Shown piece by piece: positions 33,443 to 38,250 of a stretch of DNA of 38,250 nucleotides. The notes under the pieces are model-generated. The model did not search any database. It saw nothing but the letters and a program-made list of their open reading frames with translations, and had not been told where the DNA came from. Positions within the stretch are counted from its first letter, which is position 1. Every line of letters begins with the position of its first letter. The position numbers and the translations under genes were made by a program. Source of the DNA: an uncultured Desulfosoma sp. (GTDB taxonomy: Bacteria > Desulfobacterota > Syntrophobacteria > Syntrophobacterales > DSM-9756); NCBI GenBank assembly GCA_937960435.1, contig CALGPN010000027.1, positions 1-38,250 on the forward strand, given 5' to 3'.

Positions 33443-33471
33443 ATGCTAGCGAAAAGGCCGCCGAGTGTCAA
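33443..33471 (-). promoter_or_regulatory. Probable sigma-70 promoter of the hydantoinase-deacetylase-rlmN run
   Basis: On the minus strand a perfect TTGACA (33471-33466) and TAGCAT (33448-33443) are exactly 17 bp apart. Transcription would start near 33436, about 115 nt before the ATG at 33321. It is divergent from the promoter at 33511-33539. Confidence 0.6.
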
Positions 33472-33510
33472 TGAACCGTTTCCGCTTTCGGAACACAAGA
33501 CATTCGTTTC

Positions 33511-33539
33511 TTTACAACAAATGCAAATCGGGCTATGGT
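33511..33539 (+). promoter_or_regulatory. Probable sigma-70 promoter of the rhomboid-thiolase run
   Basis: TTTACA (33511-33516) and TATGGT (33534-33539) are exactly 17 bp apart, with five and four matches to consensus. Transcription would start near 33546, about 50 nt before the rhomboid start codon. The five genes that follow have gaps of 16 bp or less. Confidence 0.55.
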
Positions 33540-33596
33540 CCACTGTTCCCATGACCGGGCAAGTCCGTGCCGAGGCCTTCTCAGGGTGGCGAGCCG

Positions 33597-34271
33597 ATGA
33601 TCCCTTTGCGTGACGCCAATCCGTCCCGAGAATTTCCTGTGGTGACGTACGGGATCATCGGGGTCTGCGTGCTCGCCTTTGTTTACGAGCTTTTCTTGGG
33701 GCCGGAGCTCAGGGTGTGGATTTTTCACTATGGGATCGTGCCCGTGCGCTACACCCGGGCGGATATCGCGGCCCGGTTCGGCTTCGCGGAACAGGCCATT
33801 CCTTTCGTGACCACCATGTTTTTGCACGGCGGCTGGATGCACCTCATCGGAAACATGTGGGTCCTGCACATTTTTGGGGACAACGTGGAAAGCGCTTTGG
33901 GCCGCGGCCGCTACCTGGTGTTTTACCTTTTGTGCGGCCTGGCCGCGTCCGTTTTGCATATCGTGACCAACCCCGCATCCCGGATCCCCACCATCGGCGC
34001 CAGCGGCGCCATCGCCGGCGTGATGGGAGCGTATTTCGTCCTGTACCCTCGGGCCAGGGTGCTCACTTTGGTGCCCATATTTTTTTATTTTTCCATCATC
34101 GAACTGCCGGCTTTCGTGTTCTTGGGCTTGTGGTTCCTGATGCAGTTTTTCAGCGGAACCTTTTCCCTTATGGGTGGTGGGGCTCAAGTGGGCGGAGTCG
34201 CCTGGTGGGCTCATATCGGCGGCTTTATCGCCGGCATGGTGCTCCTTCGGGTCTTCAAGGTGCGTCGATGA
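33597..34271 (+). CDS. Rhomboid-family intramembrane serine protease
   Basis: A 224-residue membrane protein with about six hydrophobic helices. The catalytic serine lies in TIGASGAIAGVMGAY and the histidine in VAWWAHIGGFIAGM; the HLIGNMWVLHIFGDNVE block between helices is typical. Rhomboids cut single-pass membrane proteins inside the membrane. The start at 33597 has AGGGTGG upstream. Its last codon overlaps the ATG of the next gene (ATGA). The target protein cannot be inferred. Confidence 0.9.
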   Translation: MIPLRDANPSREFPVVTYGIIGVCVLAFVYELFLGPELRVWIFHYGIVPVRYTRADIAARFGFAEQAIPFVTTMFLHGGWMHLIGNMWVLHIFGDNVESALGRGRYLVFYLLCGLAASVLHIVTNPASRIPTIGASGAIAGVMGAYFVLYPRARVLTLVPIFFYFSIIELPAFVFLGLWFLMQFFSGTFSLMGGGAQVGGVAWWAHIGGFIAGMVLLRVFKVRR

Positions 34272-34651
34272 ACCGCCCTTGGGACGCCTGGAGCTCGGAA
34301 CAAAACTCGGACGGGGTCATCGCCTTCGTTCGGAACCACCCCGAGGGGGCGACCGTCTCGGTTGTCGTGCAGCCCAAGTCTCGAAAGACCGAACTGGTCG
34401 GGGTACAAGGCGGGGCGGTGAAAATCAAGGTGAGTGCCCCTCCGGTGGAAGGGGCGGCCAATAAGGAATGTGCGCGATTCTTGGCCGATCTCACGGGATC
34501 GGCCAAAAATCGGGTGGTGCTCCTCCAGGGGGAAAAGAGTCGAAACAAGGTGTTTTTGATCAAAGGGATCAGCGCCGAAAAGCTTGCGAGCGTTTTCCAG
34601 GCTTTCGGCGTGGCCGAAGAGCGGCACTCGTCAACATCCAACGGAAGCTGA
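34268..34651 (+). CDS. DUF167 (YggU-like) protein
   Basis: A 127-residue protein with the DUF167 fold. The conserved block is clear: VSVVVQPKSRKTELVG, then KIKVSAPPVEGAANKECARF and the basic VVLLQGEKSRNKVFLIKG. An N-terminal 25 residues and a C-terminal Ser/Thr tail lie outside the domain. The family is widespread and its role is not known. It overlaps the rhomboid gene by 4 nt and ends 16 bp before the thiolase gene. Confidence 0.88.
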   Translation: MNRPWDAWSSEQNSDGVIAFVRNHPEGATVSVVVQPKSRKTELVGVQGGAVKIKVSAPPVEGAANKECARFLADLTGSAKNRVVLLQGEKSRNKVFLIKGISAEKLASVFQAFGVAEERHSSTSNGS

Positions 34652-34667
34652 GAGGGAGGAATCGATC

Positions 34668-35843
34668 ATGCGGGAAGCGGTCATCGTCAGTGCAGTGAGA
34701 ACGCCGCTGGGGAGTTTCAATGGCTCTCTGTCGGGGATCGGCGCCACGGCTCTGGGCGCTATCGTCATCGAGGAAGCGGTTCGACGGGCGGGCATCCAAA
34801 AGAGCGACGTCAACGAAGTCATCATGGGACAGGTGCTTCCCTGCGGTTACGGGCAAAACCCGGCCAAGCAGGCGGCCGTCAAGGCCGGCATGCCCTGGGA
34901 AGTGGAATGCCTTACCGTCAACAAAGTGTGCGGGTCGGGGCTCAAAGCGGTGATGCTGGCCGCCCAGGCCGTCCAGACAGGCGATGCGGACGTGGTAGTG
35001 GCCGGCGGCATGGAAAACATGAGCATGGCGCCGTACTTCCTGGACAAAGCCCGCACCGGCTACCGCATGGGCCACGGTCAGCTCAAGGACCACATGATCC
35101 ATGACGGCCTATGGGACATCGTCAACGACTTCCATATGGGCATTTCCAACGAACTGTGCAGCGAACGCTACGGCGTGAGCCGGGAAGATCAGGACCGGTA
35201 CGCGCTCGAATCCTATCGGCGCTCTTTGGCGGCCATCGCGGCAGGGAAATTCAACGACGAAATCGTTCCGGTGCCCATTCCGCAGCGCAAAGGCGATCCC
35301 GTCCTCTTTGCCAAAGACGAATGTCCCAGGGAAACCTCTTATGAAATTCTCTCCAAAATGAAGCCGGCCTTCAAAGAAGGCGGGGTCACCACGGCCGGTA
35401 ACGCCTCGGTTATTTCCGACGGCGCCGCAGCCGTTGTGGTCATGGCCCGAGAAAAGGCCGAAGCCCTGGGCTGCCGCGTCATGGCCGCCGTAGGGGCCCA
35501 GGCCTCCGCCGGCATCGACATGAAATACGTCCTTGTGGCTCCCATCTGGGCCGTGCCCAAATGCTTAAAAAAAGAAGGCATCGGGCTGGGTGATGTGGAT
35601 CTTTACGAAATCAATGAGGCTTTCAGCGGTTCCACGGTCGCCGTGTTGCGGGAACTGCAGTTGGATCCGGCCAAGGTGAACGTCAACGGCGGCAGCGTCT
35701 CCCTGGGCCACCCCATCGGGGCCAGCGGCGCCCGGGTGTTGGTGACCCTCATTCATGAAATGATTCGCCAAAACAAAAAAACGGGCTTGGCGTCTCTGTG
35801 CCTCGGCGGCGGTGAGGCGGTGGCGCTTGTGGTCAAGCGATAG
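34668..35843 (+). CDS. thlA: Acetyl-CoA C-acetyltransferase (thiolase)
   Basis: A 391-residue thiolase that splits or forms acetoacetyl-CoA, or does the same for longer 3-ketoacyl-CoAs. The nucleophile is Cys88 ([11 protein letters not shown]), with His348 in [11 protein letters not shown] and Cys378 in [12 protein letters not shown] as the acid-base pair. The length and motif style fit the biosynthetic/degradative acetyl-CoA acetyltransferase group. GAGGGAGGA stands before the ATG. With the next two genes it forms most of a four-carbon acyl-CoA pathway; the direction (butyrate oxidation or formation) cannot be read from sequence. Confidence 0.93.
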   Translation: MREAVIVSAVRTPLGSFNGSLSGIGATALGAIVIEEAVRRAGIQKSDVNEVIMGQVLPCGYGQNPAKQAAVKAGMPWEVECLTVNKVCGSGLKAVMLAAQAVQTGDADVVVAGGMENMSMAPYFLDKARTGYRMGHGQLKDHMIHDGLWDIVNDFHMGISNELCSERYGVSREDQDRYALESYRRSLAAIAAGKFNDEIVPVPIPQRKGDPVLFAKDECPRETSYEILSKMKPAFKEGGVTTAGNASVISDGAAAVVVMAREKAEALGCRVMAAVGAQASAGIDMKYVLVAPIWAVPKCLKKEGIGLGDVDLYEINEAFSGSTVAVLRELQLDPAKVNVNGGSVSLGHPIGASGARVLVTLIHEMIRQNKKTGLASLCLGGGEAVALVVKR

Positions 35844-35858
35844 ACGAGGAGGGTAAAG

Positions 35859-36710
35859 ATGGAAGTGAAGACCTTCGGTGTGATCGGCGCCGGCCAGATG
35901 GGAAACGGCATCGCCCAGGTGGCGGCCATGAGCGGCCTCTCGGTGATCATGAACGATATTCAAGACGAGTTCGTCCAGAGGGGTCTCAACACCATTAAGA
36001 AAAACCTGGCGCGCAGCGTGGAAAAGGGCAAAATGAGCCAACAGGAGATGGACGCCGTTTTGGGGCGCATCCGCACCAGCGTCGATCTCAAAGATATGGC
36101 CGCGGCCGACTTTGTCGTGGAGGCGGCAACGGAAAACGAACAGATCAAATTCAAGATCTTTCAGGATCTGGACGCCATCTGCCCGGCCCATGCCGTTTTG
36201 GCCACCAACACCTCCTCCATCCCCATCGGGAGGATCGCCGGCAAGACGAAGCGGCCGGAAAAGGTCATCGGGATGCATTTCATGAATCCCGTGCCGGTGA
36301 TGAAGCTCGTGGAAATTATCCGAGGGATCGCCACGTCCGACGAAACCTTTCAGCTCACCTGGCAGCTCGCCGAAAAAATGGGCAAAACCCCGGCGTTGGC
36401 CCAGGACTACCCCGGCTTCATCGCCAACCGGATTCTCATGCCCATGATCAATGAAGCCGTCTATTGCCTCTACCACGGCGTGGGCACTCGGGAAGACATT
36501 GACACCGTGATGAAACTGGGCATGAACCACCCCATGGGTCCTTTGGCCCTCGCCGACCTCATCGGGCTCGACACCTGTTTGGCCATCATGGAAACCCTGT
36601 ATCAAGGCTTTTGCGATTCCAAATACAGGCCGTGCCCGCTGCTGCGCAAATATGTGGAAGCGGGCTGGTTGGGCCGCAAGACGGGTCGAGGGTTTTACGA
36701 ATACAGCTGA
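35859..36710 (+). CDS. hbd: 3-Hydroxybutyryl-CoA dehydrogenase
   Basis: A 283-residue, single-function dehydrogenase that interconverts 3-hydroxyacyl-CoA and acetoacetyl-CoA with NAD(P). The Rossmann loop is VIGAGQMGNGIAQ (residues 8-20). The catalytic pair is His140 in GMHFMNPVPVMKL and Glu152 in VEII; the C-terminal domain has PGFIANRILMPMINEA. The length is right for the stand-alone form with no crotonase part. GAGGAGGG precedes the start, and the gaps on both sides are 15-16 bp. Confidence 0.95.
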   Translation: MEVKTFGVIGAGQMGNGIAQVAAMSGLSVIMNDIQDEFVQRGLNTIKKNLARSVEKGKMSQQEMDAVLGRIRTSVDLKDMAAADFVVEAATENEQIKFKIFQDLDAICPAHAVLATNTSSIPIGRIAGKTKRPEKVIGMHFMNPVPVMKLVEIIRGIATSDETFQLTWQLAEKMGKTPALAQDYPGFIANRILMPMINEAVYCLYHGVGTREDIDTVMKLGMNHPMGPLALADLIGLDTCLAIMETLYQGFCDSKYRPCPLLRKYVEAGWLGRKTGRGFYEYS

Positions 36711-36726
36711 GACGGAGGCGTCTTCG

Positions 36727-37875
36727 ATGCATTTTGAACTCACCGAGGAGCAAAAAATTATCCAGGAAACAGCGGCGAAGTTTGCGAAAAACGAGCTGGA
36801 ACCCGTCGCGGCGGAACTGGACCGGACGAAGAACCGGGACATCCTAAAGAAAAATTTGAAAAAACTCGCCGAACTGGGCTTCATGGGCCTCAACGTGGAT
36901 CCCGAATATGGCGGCACGGGCGCCGGTGTCATCGCCTTTTCCTTGGCCATGACGGAATTGGGCCGCGCCTGTGCGGCCACCACGGTAACCACGTCCGTGA
37001 CCAACATGGTGGCCGAAGTCATTCAGGCCATGGGCACGGAAGAGCAGAAACGTCGCTACATCCCGCCTTTGTGCAGCGGGGAGTATGTAGCGGGAAGCTT
37101 TGCGCTGTCGGAGCCCGGCGCGGGCTCGGACCCGGCGGGCATTCGCACCAGCGCGGTGAAAGACGGCGATCATTGGGTTATCAACGGGACCAAGCTTTGG
37201 ATCACCAGCGGCGAATACGCGGGGATCTTTGTGGTCTGGGCCGTGACCGACAAGGAGGCTCCCAAAGGGAAAGGCATCACGTGCTTCCTCGTGGAACCCG
37301 GCACTCCCGGATTCACCATCGGCAAAGATGAGAAAAAACTCGGCCAGCACGGCTCATCGACCAACGAACTGTTGTTCGAAGACTGCCGGGTCCCGGACAC
37401 CGCCGTCCTGGGGAAGGTCAACGACGGTTTCCGCATCGCGGTCTCGGAACTGGCCGGAGGGCGCATCGGCATCGGCTCCATGGCCCTGGGAATCGGCCTT
37501 GCCGCCATGGATTTTGCCTCCAATTACGCCAAGGAGCGCATCCAGTTCGGGGTGCCCATCGCCAAACACCAGGCCATCCAGTGGATGATCGCCGACAACT
37601 ACACGCGCTTGGAAGCCGCGCGCCTTCTGCTTCTCCGTGCGGCCTATCTCAAGGAGAACAAGCGCCCCTATTCCAAAGAAGCGTCCATGGGAAAGCTTTA
37701 CGCCACGGAAGCGGCCAACAAGGCCTGCTACGACGCCATCCAGATCCTGGGCGGCTACGGCTACACGCAAGATTTTCCCGTGGAACGCTACTACCGCGAT
37801 GTGCGGGTGACGAGCATCTACGAAGGGACGAGCGAAATCCAAAGGCTCATTATCGCCCGTGAGCTGCTGAAATAG
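36727..37875 (+). CDS. Short-chain acyl-CoA dehydrogenase (butyryl-CoA type)
   Basis: A 382-residue FAD enzyme that makes the 2,3-double bond in acyl-CoA, or reduces it in reverse. It shows the family blocks FALSEPGAGSDPAGIRT and WITSGEYAG, and the catalytic Glu366 in SIYEGTSEIQRL, the position used by short-chain enzymes. QILGGYGYTQDFPVERYYRD is the conserved C-terminal helix region. The start at 36727 has GGAGG nine nt upstream. Electron-transfer flavoprotein genes are absent from the window. Sequence alone does not fix chain length. Confidence 0.9.
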   Translation: MHFELTEEQKIIQETAAKFAKNELEPVAAELDRTKNRDILKKNLKKLAELGFMGLNVDPEYGGTGAGVIAFSLAMTELGRACAATTVTTSVTNMVAEVIQAMGTEEQKRRYIPPLCSGEYVAGSFALSEPGAGSDPAGIRTSAVKDGDHWVINGTKLWITSGEYAGIFVVWAVTDKEAPKGKGITCFLVEPGTPGFTIGKDEKKLGQHGSSTNELLFEDCRVPDTAVLGKVNDGFRIAVSELAGGRIGIGSMALGIGLAAMDFASNYAKERIQFGVPIAKHQAIQWMIADNYTRLEAARLLLLRAAYLKENKRPYSKEASMGKLYATEAANKACYDAIQILGGYGYTQDFPVERYYRDVRVTSIYEGTSEIQRLIIARELLK

Positions 37876-37897
37876 CCGTCTCGGCGACCCAATTCCC

Positions 37898-37935
37898 ATC
37901 GTTCAGGGCACGGGGCATGCCGTGCCCCGAACGAT
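37898..37935. repeat. Long inverted repeat after the acyl-CoA operon
   Basis: ATCGTTC-A-GGGCACGG (37898-37913) pairs with CCGTGCCC-C-GAACGAT (37920-37935): fifteen pairs with one mismatch around the 6-nt loop GGCATG. No T tract follows on either strand, so it is not a standard intrinsic terminator. It starts 23 bp after the acyl-CoA dehydrogenase stop and may protect or end that transcript, or be another family of intergenic palindrome. Confidence 0.8.
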
Positions 37936-37944
37936 TCGGATCCT

Positions 37945-37975
37945 GTAGGTTGGGGTGAGCGTAGCGAACCCCAAC
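37945..37975. repeat. REP-like hairpin repeat, copy 2
   Basis: GTAG then GTTGGGGT (37949-37956) and ACCCCAAC (37968-37975) around GAGCGTAGCGA. It is identical to the copy at 24573-24603 in 30 of 31 bases and has the same orientation. Confidence 0.85.
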
Positions 37976-38250
37976 ATGAAACACCGACCCTCTGCATCCC
38001 GCACCCCCTCCTCACATCCCGCACCCTCCCTTTCCACCCGATTCACCCCTGCCAGCGTAGGGTTCCACCTTTGAGGCGACGGCTTTAAACCCCAACCCCT
38101 TAGCACCCGCCTCACCCCTGGCCCCGTAACGCGCATCGAGAGGCTTCACAAGGGGAACCGTCCCCGAGCCGGTCGGCACCGCGAAGGGTTCCCGCCGCAG
38201 GCTGCGTCGGGCGAAAGACTTCCGCCAACTGGGACAAAATCATCCCGGCG

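Larger units (their letters stand above)
37876..38250. other. Terminal intergenic region, 375 bp
   Basis: It holds the inverted repeat at 37898-37935, the second REP-like hairpin, and a 12-bp direct repeat CATCCCGCACCC at 37995-38006 and 38015-38026 inside a C-rich tract. From about 38110 to the edge I see no recognisable coding sequence: a short minus-strand frame enters from the right edge but shows no motif. No gene start is claimed here. Confidence 0.6.

Noticed and set aside
37818-38136. Short minus-strand frames across the right-end gap
   Set aside because: They run through the palindromes and the C-rich direct repeat; their peptides are translations of the repeat, with no ribosome site.

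Overview
The window reads as a stretch of chromosome from a GC-rich, diderm, anaerobic bacterium, most likely a sulfate-reducing or syntrophic member of the Desulfobacterota (former Deltaproteobacteria). The main reasons are a Tmc-type transmembrane electron-transfer operon (NarI/DsrM-like cytochrome b, HdrD-like iron-sulfur protein, tetraheme cytochrome c3), a complete Tol-Pal system, and a short-chain acyl-CoA operon. Taxonomy is an inference from gene content and style. I see no rRNA, tRNA, CRISPR array, intact insertion sequence or prophage.

Layout. 1-152 is an octanucleotide tandem array that runs off the left edge and supplies the stop codon of pabC. 144-3266 (minus) is pabA-pabB-pabC, making p-aminobenzoate for folate. 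It is preceded by an intrinsic terminator only about 9 nt from the pabA start, and upstream of that lies a SAM-dependent O-methyltransferase gene. 4435-7766 (plus) is the Tmc-like operon, with a universal stress protein gene in third place. 7800-9566 holds ndk and a lytic transglycosylase lipoprotein. 9585-17346 is one tightly packed run: a sirtuin deacylase, tolQ-tolR-tolA-tolB-pal-cpoB, and tamA. An alcohol dehydrogenase on the minus strand separates tamA from tamB (18535-22215), and tamB has its own well-formed promoter. Two small genes follow tamB: a SAP-domain mini-protein and an unrecognised 122-residue protein.

The minus strand from 33321 down to 22839 carries, in order of transcription, a hydantoinase/oxoprolinase-type protein, a histone-deacetylase-family protein with a C-terminal zinc ribbon, rlmN, hisI, hisG, a PilF-like TPR lipoprotein, a class I aminotransferase, the GTPase engB and an AhpF-like thioredoxin reductase. 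A 547-bp gap before the last gene holds a REP-like hairpin and a possible gene relic. From a promoter at 33511 the plus strand carries a rhomboid-family membrane protein, a DUF167 protein, and thiolase, 3-hydroxyacyl-CoA dehydrogenase and acyl-CoA dehydrogenase genes. The right end is intergenic, with a strong inverted repeat and a second copy of the REP-like hairpin.

Functional themes are envelope integrity and outer-membrane assembly (Tol-Pal, TamA/TamB, lytic transglycosylase, PilF-like), periplasm-to-cytoplasm electron transfer (Tmc), anaerobic fatty-acid or butyrate metabolism, and housekeeping (folate, histidine, nucleotides, ribosome). Most genes are well known. The points most worth a second look are the octamer array, the terminator against pabA, the Usp gene inside the Tmc operon, the sirtuin-Tol linkage, the HDAC/hydantoinase pair, and the small genes behind tamB.
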